Positions 32,981 to 42,414 are shown, counted from the first letter of the stretch. The stretch: DNA of 64,000 nucleotides from Kuafuiihalomonas sp050331295 (GCA_050331295.1 JBHJGZ010000006.1:186001-250000); one strand, 5' to 3'. A program made the numbers and translations. Notes: a model not told the origin generated them from the letters alone.

Positions 32981-33625
32981 TCAAGCCGAGCGCCGGTCCT
33001 CGCTTGGCTGGGCCGACTCCATGCGATGGGGCGTCGGGTCGGGCTCACCGGTACTGTCGGCCGGGGCGGCTTTCTTGGGGAACGCGCCGGGCTTCGGACT
33101 CAACACTGCCCCCATGCTTCGACCTTCCATCCGGGGCGGCTGCTCGACGTGGACTCTCCCTTCGAAGAGACCGAGAACGCGCTTGAGGAGATCCTCTCCG
33201 ATGGAAGGATGCGCGAGCTCGCGACCTCGAAACATGATGGTGCACTTCACCTTGTCCCCGCTACTGAAGAAGCGTTCCATGTTTCGAACCTTGAAATCGA
33301 AGTCATGCTTATCGACCTTGGGTCGAAATTTGACTTCTTTGAGCTCAACGACCACTTGATTCTTCTTACGTCGTTTGGCTTCCCGCTTTTGTTCGTACTT
33401 GTATTTTCCGTAATCCAGGATTCGGCACACCGGCGGTTGCCCGTTCGGCGCGACCTCCACCAAGTTGAGACTCTGGTCGGCCGCCCGCCTCAGGGCTTCA
33501 TGGGTGGTCATGACACCGAGCCGGCTGCCATCGCTGTCGATGACCATGACTTCGGGTACCCGGATTCTCCGGTCCACCCGAGGCTCTTGGGTGCGCGTGC
33601 TCTTGCGAACGTTCGGCTTCGCCAT
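32981..33625 (-). CDS. infC: translation initiation factor IF-3 with C-terminal extension
   Basis: Binds the 30S subunit, prevents premature 50S joining and proofreads the start codon. N-domain: RIRVPEVMVIDSDGSRLGVM and LNLVEVAPNGQPPVCRILDY. Linker: KRREAKRRKKN-like (QKREAKRRKKNQ). C-domain: VKFRPKVDKHDFDFKVRNME and HPSIGEDLLKRVLGLFEGRV. The last 40 or so residues beyond the family end are Pro/Ala/Ser-rich and probably disordered. An ATG start is used, unlike the ATT of enterobacteria. The operon has no thrS next to it; VOC genes lie upstream instead. Confidence 0.97.
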   Translation of the reverse strand: MAKPNVRKSTRTQEPRVDRRIRVPEVMVIDSDGSRLGVMTTHEALRRAADQSLNLVEVAPNGQPPVCRILDYGKYKYEQKREAKRRKKNQVVVELKEVKFRPKVDKHDFDFKVRNMERFFSSGDKVKCTIMFRGRELAHPSIGEDLLKRVLGLFEGRVHVEQPPRMEGRSMGAVLSPKPGAFPKKAAPADSTGEPDPTPHRMESAQPSEDRRSA

Positions 33626-33761
33626 GCCGCCGGCGGCGAGCTTAGAGAAGGCGGACCGGCGCCGTCCATCACCCCACCTTCACTTTTCGTCGACCAGCCG
33701 CCGCCGCGAATATCGATGCCGCGGTCGACGGGCGCGGCGGAGACCGCGACCGAGCGCCCGG

Positions 33762-34112
33762 TCACGGATCGGCGGTGAGCGTCAAGACATTGCCACTGGG
33801 ATCCTCGAAGTGGACGAGCCGGCCGCCCCACGGCTGTTTCTCGGGCGGTCCCTGGAAGGTCACGCCTTTGTCGCTCCACTCGGCCACCGTGCGGTCGAGG
33901 TCATTCACCTCGAAGGAGCAGCCCACGAAGCGGCCGGCCAGACCGTCGTGCTCGCCATCATCCTGCTCCACGATCAAGGTCACCCCGACATCGTAGCCTG
34001 CCGCGTCGCTCGAGGCCCACTTCTCCGGCAAGCCGAGGATGCGGCCGTAGAAGTCGCGTCCTTCTTCGAGATCGCTCACAAAAACTCGGACAGCATATAG
34101 ATGGATATCCAT
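33762..34112 (-). CDS. VOC (glyoxalase/bleomycin-resistance-like) protein
   Basis: 116 residues of the vicinal oxygen chelate fold. The first motif is AVRVFVSDLEEGRDFYGRIL and the second LVHFEDPSGNVLTL, with a conserved Glu near the end that could be a metal ligand. Substrate unknown. It starts immediately after the stop of another VOC gene, so the two are cotranscribed and might form a heterodimer, as VOC half-units often do. Confidence 0.85.
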   Translation of the reverse strand: MDIHLYAVRVFVSDLEEGRDFYGRILGLPEKWASSDAAGYDVGVTLIVEQDDGEHDGLAGRFVGCSFEVNDLDRTVAEWSDKGVTFQGPPEKQPWGGRLVHFEDPSGNVLTLTADP

Positions 34113-34556
34113 CTATTGGCCTTTCATCATCTTTTCGAAACGATCGACGATTTCCTGGGGTTCGAGCTCTTCCATGCGTTGGTGCACGAACCAGCGGTGC
34201 CCAAAGGGGTCAGTCAGCTTGGCGGCACGGTCCCCGAAAAACTCATCCTTCGTTTCGCCCTCTTGTTGAAAGCCGGCTTTCCGCGCTTCGGCGACGACGC
34301 GGTCCACGTCGTCCACGTAGATCAGGACCGAGACCGTCGTCCCTCCCAGGGTTTCGGGGCCATCGACGCCCATCTCCGGAAATTCAGAGGACAACAGGAT
34401 CCTCGAATCACCGAGTTCCAGCTCCGCATGACCGACTCGGTCTCCCATGCGGAGCCGATAGACCTCTTTCATCCCGAACACGCGGGTGTACAAGTCGATG
34501 GCCTTGGGCGCGTCCCGCACCGCAAGGTAGGGTTGGATCCGGGCTGGGTTCTTCAT
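34113..34556 (-). CDS. VOC protein of the PhnB/YdeD-like group
   Basis: 147 residues from the ATG at 34556; an upstream in-frame start at 34568 is possible. It begins RIQPYLAVRDAPKAIDLYTR, typical of PhnB-like VOC proteins, with SVLIYVDDVDRVVAEARKAG and FGDRAAKLTDPFGHRWFVHQ in the second half. No enzyme activity is assigned to this group. It lies between a TIGR02757 gene (32-bp gap) and the second VOC gene (no gap). Confidence 0.87.
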   Translation of the reverse strand: MKNPARIQPYLAVRDAPKAIDLYTRVFGMKEVYRLRMGDRVGHAELELGDSRILLSSEFPEMGVDGPETLGGTTVSVLIYVDDVDRVVAEARKAGFQQEGETKDEFFGDRAAKLTDPFGHRWFVHQRMEELEPQEIVDRFEKMMKGQ

Positions 34557-34588
34557 TCTCGGCCCCATACCCAGCGGTCATGAACCGG

Positions 34589-35461
34589 TCACGCCCGGAA
34601 GCCGAGCCGACATACGCTTCGAATGCCACACTCGCGACAGATGGCTTCGACCCGCCGAGAAGGACACATCCCGCTGATGCCCATGTGACAGAGGGGCATA
34701 TCGTAGCGAAGCGGATCGTCCGGGCAGAGCTCCCTCAGTGCTCGGGTGATTTCCAGCGCGGTGCGCAGGTCTGGAGTCACTCGCTCGGTCAAGCCGAGGG
34801 CCCGCCCGATCCGGGCGACGTGGGTGTCCAGGGGCATGATGAGTCGAGACGTGAGATCCGAGGCCTGCCACGTCCCGAGGTCGATTCCGTCGGCCGGGCG
34901 AATCATCCACCTCAGGTAGAGCGCCAGCCGTTTGGCGGCGCCCCCCCGCTCCGGCGACGGCAAGAGGTAGCCCAACCCATAGCTCGCTGGTCCGGAGATT
35001 TCCCGTCGTATTCCTTCCACGAAGCGGGTCATCGCCGAGGTCAGGTCCGACGCCGCGCCGTCGAGGCCCGCAAGAAATCCTCGGGCCAAGCTTCCGTGCT
35101 TCCGACGGTACCGATGAAGTCCATCGGTGAACCGTTCGAGGTCGTCGCCGCGCTGGAAGCGATACACGAAGCCGCGAAGCCGTCTTCGAACTCGAGGAAC
35201 GCCGATGCTTCGGCTCGGTGTCGGTCCGAGTCGCTCCAGAAGGTCCCCCGCCCGTTCCCGGATCACGGAAGCCCGGCCATACGCGAGGCCCGCCACCAGC
35301 AGGCCGACCACTTCTTGGTCTTCGGGTTCGGAGTACCGGTGCACGAGGCCGAGGGGATCGGCTGAAAGCACCGCCGCCGCATCCATGCGACGCCGCAGGC
35401 CGTCCAACTGCTCCCGAAGCTCGGGGCTCGGAGCCGAGGCCCGACGGAGCGCTGCCTTCAC
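34589..35461 (-). CDS. TIGR02757-family protein (DUF2400)
   Basis: About 290 residues from a GTG at 35461; the start is uncertain, since the family usually has about 20 residues before SADPLGLVHRYSEPEDQEVV and no strong ribosome site is seen. Body: LLVAGLAYGRASVIRERAGD, FVYRFQRGDDLERFTDGLHR, KRLALYLRWMIRPADGIDLG and LIMPLDTHVARIGRALGL. The C-terminal Cys set C-x7-C-x8-C-x2-C-x5-C resembles the 4Fe-4S loop of endonuclease III-type glycosylases, to which the family is distantly related. Function is unproven. The reading frame continues upstream through the 19-bp repeats, which I take as noncoding. Confidence 0.85.
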   Translation of the reverse strand: MKAALRRASAPSPELREQLDGLRRRMDAAAVLSADPLGLVHRYSEPEDQEVVGLLVAGLAYGRASVIRERAGDLLERLGPTPSRSIGVPRVRRRLRGFVYRFQRGDDLERFTDGLHRYRRKHGSLARGFLAGLDGAASDLTSAMTRFVEGIRREISGPASYGLGYLLPSPERGGAAKRLALYLRWMIRPADGIDLGTWQASDLTSRLIMPLDTHVARIGRALGLTERVTPDLRTALEITRALRELCPDDPLRYDMPLCHMGISGMCPSRRVEAICRECGIRSVCRLGFRA

Positions 35462-35527
35462 CGGCTGCTCGTACCAGGAGAGCCGCAGCCGCGAAAGACC
35501 AACGTGGTCCTCGGCCCATCTCGGCCG

Positions 35528-35603
35528 GTGTTCGGCGTAGCCTCGGGTGTTCGGTGTCGCTTCCCGTGTTCGGCGTCGCTTCGGATGTTCGGCGAAGTCT
35601 CGA
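35528..35603. repeat. four 19-bp direct repeats between divergent genes
   Basis: Four head-to-tail units of exactly 19 bp start at 35528, 35547, 35566 and 35585. Consensus is GTGTTCGGCGTCGCTTCGG; TTCGG at unit positions 4-8 is the same in all four. They lie between the TIGR02757 gene and a NarL-type regulator gene, about 70 bp upstream of the latter. They could be tandem regulator-binding sites or a simple tandem duplication. Confidence 0.88.
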
Positions 35604-35675
35604 AAATCGTTCCGTCGTATGAAAGCAACCTTGCAGCTCTTGTGCGCCCGACGGTCTCCACTAAGCTTTGCCTTC

Positions 35676-36311
35676 GTGGCCCGCGTACACGTCGTCGAGG
35701 ACGACCCAAGCCTGACGTCTTGTTTGGAAAGCGCGCTCGTCGCCCACCCCGCTCTGGTTTGGGGCGGATGCTCCGAGACGGGAGAGGCGGCCCTTCGATA
35801 CTTCGCCCGTGAAACGGCGGATGTGGTGCTCATGGATATCGGTTTGCCGGGCATCGATGGCCTGGAAACGACGCGTCGACTGTGCAGACTCCACCGACAC
35901 CTGTCCGTGTTGGTGATGACGGTCTTCGCGGACTCCGACCTGATGATGCAGGCGGTGCGGTGCGGGGCGGCCGGCTACGTCGTGAAAGGAAGCCCGCTCA
36001 GCGAGCTCTTCGAGAGCGTTCTGGCCGTGGCGGGAGGTGGGGCGGTCCTCGAACCGAGTCTCGCCCGGGCACTCCTTCGGCGCTTCCGCCCAGAGTCTGC
36101 ACCCAACGCGCGGGTGACGCCGCGTGAAGCCGAAGTGCTCCAGCTGGTGGCCAAAGGCTGCACGAACCGCGAGGTCGCACGGATCCTTCGAGTGTCGAGG
36201 GCCACGGTGCGAACCCACCTCGAGAACCTTCGAATCAAACTGGAGGCGACGAACCGGGTCGAACTCGTGGGCGAAGCCCTGCGGCTCGGAATCCTGAGCG
36301 AAGCGGGGTGA
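35676..36311 (+). CDS. NarL/FixJ-type response regulator
   Basis: 211 residues from the GTG at 35676; an in-frame ATG at 35619 would add a non-homologous leader. Receiver domain: VHVVEDDPSLTSCLESAL (acidic pocket), phospho-acceptor Asp in DVVLMDIGLPGIDGLETT, and the conserved Lys in GYVVKGSPLSEL. LuxR-type HTH at the end: VTPREAEVLQLVAKGCTNRE and RATVRTHLENLRIKLEATNR. No histidine kinase is nearby, so the partner is encoded elsewhere. The 19-bp repeats upstream could be its own binding sites. Confidence 0.92.
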   Translation: MARVHVVEDDPSLTSCLESALVAHPALVWGGCSETGEAALRYFARETADVVLMDIGLPGIDGLETTRRLCRLHRHLSVLVMTVFADSDLMMQAVRCGAAGYVVKGSPLSELFESVLAVAGGGAVLEPSLARALLRRFRPESAPNARVTPREAEVLQLVAKGCTNREVARILRVSRATVRTHLENLRIKLEATNRVELVGEALRLGILSEAG

Positions 36312-36362
36312 GGTTCGGGAGGTTCGTGACTCGAAGTCGGGGCGAAGGCATGCTCACCCGGC

Positions 36363-38447
36363 ATGCGGGCTCCATTGGTGTGGGTGCTGGCCCTGTATCC
36401 CAGCACGGCCGGCGCCGTTCCCGCCGGATCCGCTCAACTTCTTTCCCTTCCTGTCGAGCGTCTCGCCCGAGCGCAGAACGATCTCGACCGCGGTCGTCCC
36501 GCCGAGGCCCTGAAGATCCTCGGGGACCGAAGGCTCTCCGGTCTAGAAGACCGAGCTCAGTTGATCCGCGGTTGGTCTGCGCTGGCCACCGGGCAATGGA
36601 GCCTCGCTCGGACCGCCCTGGAAGCCGCCGAAGGCGGGGCCCTGGTGCCCAGCGTCCGCCATCAAGCCCAGGTCGGTCTGATCGATGTCTTCGATCGGCT
36701 CGACGACGATGCAGCCAAGCTGGACGTCATCGACCGAATGAAGACCCTCGAGCCGGTCCATCAGTATGCCAGAGCCGAGGCCCTGATGGCCCTCGACCGC
36801 CCGGCGGAAGCCGCCGCCACCCTGCGCAGGCTCCGGCTCCGGCACCCCGAGTCGTCCCTGGACGATGATGCGGCTCGACTCGAACGACAGCTCCGGGCCG
36901 CGCCACTGACTTCCGCGCAGATCCGAACGCGGGTGAATCGGTTGCTTCGGGCCGGCGCATCGGAGCGTGCCGAGCGCGAGGCGAAGGCTTTGAACCTATC
37001 CGGTCGCGCCATGCTTCGGTTTCGATGGCGGCTGGCCCAGGCACGTGGCGACCATGCAGCGGAGCAGATGGCCTTGAAGGCCCTCTATCGAGACGATCCG
37101 AACGGTCGGGAAGGCGATGAGGTTTTGTTCGGCTTGGCTCGAGCCGCCTGGTCCCGCGACGACGATGCGACGGCGCAGGATCGCTTCGACGAGCTCGTCA
37201 GGCGCTTTCCTCGGAGCAAACGGGCCTCCGAAGCCCGGTTTCTGGCCGGCTGGATCGCGTACGACAGCGGGGATTTTGAAGAAGCGCAGGCCCGCATGCT
37301 GACGCTGGCTAAGCGAAAACACGCGCGGGTCACCGAAGCGCTCTGGTATGCGGGATGGTCGGCTTACCTGGCCGGAGACGATGACGAGGCCTTGTCGACG
37401 TTTCGTCGTCTCCGAACCGACTACCCGAACAGCGACCTCGTGCCGTTCGTCTGGTACTGGACCGGGCGGATCCACGAACGCAACCAGCGCACCCAGCAAG
37501 CGAAGGCGGCCTTTCGAGATGCCTCCGAATCGAGCCCGCTGAGCTACTACGGATTCTCGGCTCGAGCCCGGGCGTCGAGGCTCGGGCTGGAACTCCCCGA
37601 GCCTCGACCCAAAGGACGCATCCGAGAGTTCGGACTTCCGCAGATCATTTCCTCGATGGGTCCCACGCGTCCGCTTCAGGTGGACCGAGCCATCGCTTTC
37701 CACGAACGGGGACTTCGGGATTGGGCGCAAGAAGAGTTGCGGTCCGCTCTGTCCGAGTTGCCGCCTGCCGACAGCGTTCGGTCCCACATCATGAGAGCCG
37801 ACCTGTGCCGTCATGTGGACGCACCACGGGAGGCGTACCGGCTCGCTCTCCGCGCACGAAGCCGGGAATCGGAGCTGCTCCGAGGTGAGCAGTGGACATG
37901 GCGGGTCTTTCAACACCGCTATCCCAGGGCGTACGAAGAAGATGTTCGCAGGGTCAGCGCGCTCCATCAGGTCTCGCCATGGCTGGTCTGGGCCATCATG
38001 CGCACCGAAAGCAGCTATCAACGCGATGCCAAGAGCCCGGCTGGCGCTCTCGGCCTGATGCAGCTCCTGCCCCGGACCGCCCGAGCCATTAGCCAGCGCG
38101 ACCCCCGGGCCCGGGAACATGCACATCGCCTCCTGGAACCGGTGTCGAACGCCTGGCTCGGAAGCTGGTATCTCGCCCGCCTCGAGGAACGATTCCCCGA
38201 CTTCGTCCCATTGCAGGTGGCCGCGTACAACGCGGGTCCAACCGCCGCGCAGCGGTGGCTGGAAGAGCTGAACGGCGTCTCCACCGAAGAATTCGTGGAA
38301 CGAATCTCGTACCGCGAAACCCGACGCTATGTGCGACGCGTCCTGGAGAATCTTTGGGCCTATCAAACCCTGTACGAAGCACCCCTGCTCGAGCTGCCGA
38401 AAACCGCGACGGTGGCCGAAGCGGTGACGCGCACCGTCCAGTTTTGA
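36363..38447 (+). CDS. soluble lytic transglycosylase with TPR-like superhelix
   Basis: 694 residues, exported (signal MRAPLVWVLALYPSTAGAVP). A long alpha-superhelical TPR-like region (residues about 30-480) is followed by an SLT domain. The catalytic Glu is at residue 549 in MRTESSYQ; other SLT motifs are GALGLMQLLP, SNAWLGSWYLARL and AAYNAGPTAAQRWL. The layout matches Slt70, which cleaves glycan strands in peptidoglycan and releases anhydromuropeptides. It stands 36 bp upstream of the uvrD-like gene and could be cotranscribed with it. Confidence 0.93.
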   Translation: MRAPLVWVLALYPSTAGAVPAGSAQLLSLPVERLARAQNDLDRGRPAEALKILGDRRLSGLEDRAQLIRGWSALATGQWSLARTALEAAEGGALVPSVRHQAQVGLIDVFDRLDDDAAKLDVIDRMKTLEPVHQYARAEALMALDRPAEAAATLRRLRLRHPESSLDDDAARLERQLRAAPLTSAQIRTRVNRLLRAGASERAEREAKALNLSGRAMLRFRWRLAQARGDHAAEQMALKALYRDDPNGREGDEVLFGLARAAWSRDDDATAQDRFDELVRRFPRSKRASEARFLAGWIAYDSGDFEEAQARMLTLAKRKHARVTEALWYAGWSAYLAGDDDEALSTFRRLRTDYPNSDLVPFVWYWTGRIHERNQRTQQAKAAFRDASESSPLSYYGFSARARASRLGLELPEPRPKGRIREFGLPQIISSMGPTRPLQVDRAIAFHERGLRDWAQEELRSALSELPPADSVRSHIMRADLCRHVDAPREAYRLALRARSRESELLRGEQWTWRVFQHRYPRAYEEDVRRVSALHQVSPWLVWAIMRTESSYQRDAKSPAGALGLMQLLPRTARAISQRDPRAREHAHRLLEPVSNAWLGSWYLARLEERFPDFVPLQVAAYNAGPTAAQRWLEELNGVSTEEFVERISYRETRRYVRRVLENLWAYQTLYEAPLLELPKTATVAEAVTRTVQF

Positions 38448-38483
38448 CGCTGAATGACAGAGTGATGGTGGCATGATGCTCCG

Positions 38484-40754
38484 GTGTCGGCCCTCGACCT
38501 TCGAACCCTCCTGAACCCGGAGCAGTTTCGCGCCGCCACCGTCACCGAGGGGCCGCTTCTGATCCTGGCCGGGGCTGGGTCCGGCAAGACGCGGGTTCTG
38601 GTCCATCGGATCGCCCATCTGCTGGAAACGAAGCGGGCCGAGCCCTGGCAGATCTTCGCCGTGACCTTCACCAACAAAGCGGCGAAAGAGATGCGAGACC
38701 GACTGGAACGCCTCATGGGCCCGGCGGTGCGGCAAGCTTGGATAGGCACGTTCCATTCCCTCAGTGCTCGCATACTCCGACTGGAGGCTGGCCGGCTGGG
38801 GTTCAATCCGAGCTTCACCATTTATGACGCGGATGACAGCCGGAGGCTGTTGAAGAGCGTCCTGACGGACATGGGGCACGAGGCCGCCAGCAAGAGCGCC
38901 ATGGTCAATGGGGTCGCGGTCGAGATCGAGCGTGCGAAGAATGCCATCATCGATCCGACCTCTTTCGCACAAGCCGAGGGACCGAGAGACACCCCTCAGC
39001 GGCGAGCCGCCCGTCGAGCCTATCCGAAGTATCAGCAAGCTCTCTTGCGCTCCAACAGCATGGACTTCGGTGATCTCTTGATGTGGGCCGTGATCCTGCT
39101 CCGGGATCACCAAGAGGCCCGGCATCGCTTCGGACGTCGATTTCGGCACGTCCTGGTCGACGAGTTTCAGGACACCAATCGCGTGCAGTACGAACTGCTC
39201 AAGCTCCTCGTGGAGGAGCACCGGAATCTGTGCGTCGTAGGGGACGACGACCAGGCGATCTACCGATGGCGCGGAGCAGATGTGACCAATATTCTCGGTT
39301 TCTCCGGCACTTTCTCCGAAGCCACGGTGGTGAAGCTCGAGACGAACTATCGGAGTACGGCCAATATCCTCGCCGCCGCAAATGCCGTGATCTCGCGAAA
39401 CGAGCGTCGCCATCCGAAGCAGCTTCGAACCGAATCCGGCCCGGGCCAGCCGGTCCGGCTCGCGATGCTGGCGCGTTCGGAGGAAGAAGCTCAACTCGTC
39501 GCCCAAGCCATCAAGGCCAGCGACCGCAGCTACCGGGAGTTCGCGGTTCTCTATCGCAGCAACGCACAGTCTCGACTGTTCGAAGAAGTCTTCATGCGCA
39601 CGAACATCCCTTACACGCTGGTGGGAGGAACGGGCTTTTACGGTCGAATGGAAGTGAAGGACATCCTGGCCTACCTGAGGGTGGTCGCGAACCCGAGCTC
39701 CCGGGCCGATTTCACGCGAATCGTCAACACACCCACCCGCGGAATCGGCGCCAAGACCGTGGAGCGCCTGACCCGCGCAGGCCAGAGCGAGGGCTTGGAT
39801 GCGAGCGAGGCTCTTCGCTTGCCCGGTGCCGCCTTACGTTCGGCGGGGATCTCGGCCTCGGCGACCAAGAAGCTTCAGGCCCTCGGCGGATTGTTCGAGA
39901 AGTGGCGCGACCTTTCCGAGACGGCGTCTGCGGTCGAAGTTGCAACCCGAGTCATCGAGGACATCCAGTACATCGAGTATCTCGAGAAGTCCGACCCCAC
40001 CACCGCCGAGGAACGCGCTGCCAACGTATCGGAACTCGTCAGTTCCATCGCCGAGTTCGAAGAGCAGCTGGCAGACGCCTCCGAAGGTCAAGAAGGGCTC
40101 GGTCTCGCCGGTGCCCGGACGCCACTTCAAGCGTTCTTGGACGGCGCGGCGCTGGTCACACCCGACGACCAGCAAGATGAAAAGGACCGAGTCGTGCTCA
40201 TGACGCTCCACAGCGCGAAGGGCCTCGAGTTCCCCGTCGTTTTCATGGTTGGGATGGAAGAGCGTACCTTTCCCAGCCAGAGGGCGGTGGACGATCTCGA
40301 AGCGGATGCTCTGGAGGAAGAAAGGCGACTCTGCTACGTCGGAATGACCCGGGCTCAACGAGAACTCATTCTGACGGCCGCTCGGTTTCGTCGCATCTAC
40401 GGGCGCGAGGAAGTGCGCTTGCCGTCTCGGTTTCTGGGTGAACTCCCGGACGGCCTGGTAGAGACCATGCCTGGCACCGTGCCATGGGAAGGGCGAAATG
40501 CCGGCGAACCCTCCGGCGAACACGTGGAATACGATCTTTCCTTCAGCCCCGAGCCCGACCCCTACCACCGACCGCAGGCCACACTGCGCGGCGGCTCCGG
40601 TGAGCTGCAAGCGGGATCCCGGGTCTTGCACAACACGTTTGGCGAAGGAATTGTGCTCGAAAGTGACGGCGGAGGCGCGGATGCCCGACTCACCATCGAC
40701 TTTCCGGACTCGGGAACCAAACGGGTAGTCGCGCGATTCGTAAAGCCGTTATAG
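38484..40754 (+). CDS. UvrD/PcrA-type superfamily 1 DNA helicase
   Basis: 756 residues from a GTG. Motifs of SF1A helicases in order: Q-motif LNPEQFRAATV, motif I LAGAGSGKTRVL (residues about 28-40), Ia AVTFTNKAAKEMRDRL, II LVDEFQDTNRVQYELLK, III VGDDDQAIYRWRGAD, IV NYRSTANIL, V VVLMTLHSAKGLEFPVV and VI LCYVGMTRAQREL. The C-terminal part (NTFGEGIVLES, IDFPDSGTKRVVARF) is the PcrA-type tudor-like domain that contacts RNA polymerase. Likely roles are nucleotide excision repair, mismatch repair and fork rescue. Confidence 0.95.
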   Translation: MSALDLRTLLNPEQFRAATVTEGPLLILAGAGSGKTRVLVHRIAHLLETKRAEPWQIFAVTFTNKAAKEMRDRLERLMGPAVRQAWIGTFHSLSARILRLEAGRLGFNPSFTIYDADDSRRLLKSVLTDMGHEAASKSAMVNGVAVEIERAKNAIIDPTSFAQAEGPRDTPQRRAARRAYPKYQQALLRSNSMDFGDLLMWAVILLRDHQEARHRFGRRFRHVLVDEFQDTNRVQYELLKLLVEEHRNLCVVGDDDQAIYRWRGADVTNILGFSGTFSEATVVKLETNYRSTANILAAANAVISRNERRHPKQLRTESGPGQPVRLAMLARSEEEAQLVAQAIKASDRSYREFAVLYRSNAQSRLFEEVFMRTNIPYTLVGGTGFYGRMEVKDILAYLRVVANPSSRADFTRIVNTPTRGIGAKTVERLTRAGQSEGLDASEALRLPGAALRSAGISASATKKLQALGGLFEKWRDLSETASAVEVATRVIEDIQYIEYLEKSDPTTAEERAANVSELVSSIAEFEEQLADASEGQEGLGLAGARTPLQAFLDGAALVTPDDQQDEKDRVVLMTLHSAKGLEFPVVFMVGMEERTFPSQRAVDDLEADALEEERRLCYVGMTRAQRELILTAARFRRIYGREEVRLPSRFLGELPDGLVETMPGTVPWEGRNAGEPSGEHVEYDLSFSPEPDPYHRPQATLRGGSGELQAGSRVLHNTFGEGIVLESDGGGADARLTIDFPDSGTKRVVARFVKPL

Positions 40755-40767
40755 AGTCCGGCGCCGA

Positions 40768-42123
40768 ATGGATGTCCGCTGCCCCCAGTGCAGAACGGAC
40801 TACGTGTTCGACGACGCGCGGCTGGGGCCACGAGGTGTGGCGGTCAAATGTGCAGCGTGTCGGCACGTGTTTCGCGTCTATCCCCCAGGCCTGGGGGCAC
40901 CAGAGCTGCGGGTTTGGCAGGTCCGGAAAGACGACGGGACGCGGGTGGACTTCAAGGAGCTCACCACCCTACAGCGATGGATCGTGGAAGGGCTGATCCG
41001 GAGGACCCACGAGATCTCACGGGACGGAGCCACATGGAAGCGCCTCGGTGATATCAAGGAGTTAGAACCGTTCTTCAGTATCGTGGACCGGGCCGAGAGC
41101 GCCGAGCGGGGCTCGGACCACATGGCCACCCAGCCCATTGAGGAGACGCTTCTTCGCCAGGACGGTCGTCCCAAGGATCGCGGAACCTTCAGCAGCATTC
41201 CGGCCCTGCAGAGTCACATCTTCAATCCTCAGGACCTCGCTCCAGTCCAGGCTTCCATGTCGTCCCACCCTTCCATCCCCGTTTCGGTCTCCATGCGCCA
41301 CGAGATCAGTCCTTCGCGGCCCACCTACCGGAGCCAGGACCGGCACGGGCGGGGAGCGAAGGATCGGGTGTTGACACTGTGGGCAGTGGTGGGACTCATC
41401 GGAGCCTTCGCCGTAGGTGCGGGCGTTTACCTGATTACCCTCGACTCTCCAGCCGGCGCCCGATGGCTCGAGCAGCTCGGCTTCGGCCCACCGTCGTCCG
41501 CGTCGGCCAGGAGCCCGGCTCCGCCGAGCCTTGCGGAGGGTCCGCCGAATCATGCCGCCGCCCCGGCGTTCCCGCCGGCGTCGAGCGGCAACGAGGCTGC
41601 TTCCACCGCCGCCGTTCCGGTCACGGAGCCTCCAGACCACGGCGCGGATGTTCGAACCCCTCGGCCTTCCGAACCAGCCGCTGCGGTCCCTTCCCCCGAA
41701 GAATCGCCCCCGAAGACCGACCGTGAAGCGGAGCACCGCTCCGAACAATCGCGGCGTCCTCGACCTCCGAGCTTTGCCGACGTGATGACGAAGGGTGTCG
41801 CTTCGCTCCGAGACGGTCGTCTGTCCGAGGCGCTGGACGCTTTCGGTAAGGCTTCAGAGCTCCGCCCGTCCGACCCGCGACCACATGCCCGAAAAGGGGA
41901 AGTGTACGGCCGCATGGGACGTCCGCACTTGGCCGCCACGGCCTATGAGCGAGCCTTGCGAGAGGATCCCGAGCTCGCGTCTGCACGGCTCGGTCTGGCC
42001 AGAGCACAACTTGCTCTCTCCAGACAACTCGATGCGCGCGCCAACCTTCAACGCATCTTGGCTGAGACGAGCTTGCGTGACCCGATTCGGGATGAAGCCG
42101 CAAAATTGCTCGAGAACCTGTGA
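40768..42123 (+). CDS. MJ0042 zinc-ribbon / TPR membrane protein
   Basis: 451 residues. The N-terminus is a zinc ribbon of the MJ0042 type (CPQCRTDYVFDDARLGPRGV...CAAC). A GYF/DUF4339-like segment of about 70 residues follows (VWQVRKDDGTRVDFKELTTL), then a long linker, one membrane helix near residue 210 (LWAVVGLIGAFAVGAGVYLI), a Pro/Ala/Ser-rich region and C-terminal TPRs (SLRDGRLSEALDAFGKASEL, RPHLAATAYERALREDPELA). This arrangement is typical of Myxococcota and suggests a sensor or scaffold, but no function is proven. It follows uvrD by 13 bp and abuts gatC. Confidence 0.85.
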   Translation: MDVRCPQCRTDYVFDDARLGPRGVAVKCAACRHVFRVYPPGLGAPELRVWQVRKDDGTRVDFKELTTLQRWIVEGLIRRTHEISRDGATWKRLGDIKELEPFFSIVDRAESAERGSDHMATQPIEETLLRQDGRPKDRGTFSSIPALQSHIFNPQDLAPVQASMSSHPSIPVSVSMRHEISPSRPTYRSQDRHGRGAKDRVLTLWAVVGLIGAFAVGAGVYLITLDSPAGARWLEQLGFGPPSSASARSPAPPSLAEGPPNHAAAPAFPPASSGNEAASTAAVPVTEPPDHGADVRTPRPSEPAAAVPSPEESPPKTDREAEHRSEQSRRPRPPSFADVMTKGVASLRDGRLSEALDAFGKASELRPSDPRPHARKGEVYGRMGRPHLAATAYERALREDPELASARLGLARAQLALSRQLDARANLQRILAETSLRDPIRDEAAKLLENL

Positions 42124-42414
42124 ATGGAACGAAGCTGGCTCCAACTGGCGGCTCTCGAGCATGATGCGCCACCCTATGCGGCAGACTCGGACGAGGTCGC
42201 CCGGTTCCAAGCACATCTGGAGGCCCTGCTCGATGTCGTGTCTCAGCTTCCCTCCTTGGGACCAGAGGCTCCACGAGACGAGCGGGTGGAATCTCCCCCT
42301 CCTTCTTGGCTGCCCGCGACCGAAGCCCCTGAGGCGGAGTCGGTTGCGGAGCGGCTTCTCGAAGGCGCACCGAAACGCCAAGACCGATGGCTGGTGACAC
42401 CGAGACTTCGGTGA
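42124..42414 (+). CDS. gatC: divergent GatC-like subunit
   Basis: 96 residues starting directly after the previous stop. The N-terminal helical region (LQLAALEHDAPPYAADSDEV, FQAHLEALLDVVSQL) has the spacing of the Glu/Asp-tRNA amidotransferase C subunit, with a Pro-rich middle and a final basic stretch ending in PRLR. Similarity alone is weak; the call relies mostly on its place right before gatA, with a 4-bp overlap if gatA starts at the GTG at 42411. GatC wraps around and stabilises GatA-GatB. Confidence 0.6.
   Translation: MERSWLQLAALEHDAPPYAADSDEVARFQAHLEALLDVVSQLPSLGPEAPRDERVESPPPSWLPATEAPEAESVAERLLEGAPKRQDRWLVTPRLR

Noticed and set aside
35462..35675. N-terminal extensions of the TIGR02757 and response regulator genes through the 19-bp repeats
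   Set aside because: The two extended frames would encode repeat sequence with no homology to either family, and both families begin inside the shorter frames.
36996..39506. 836-residue open frame on the minus strand
   Set aside because: Runs antisense across both the lytic transglycosylase and UvrD genes, which have full motif sets; composition is that of a reverse-complement shadow.
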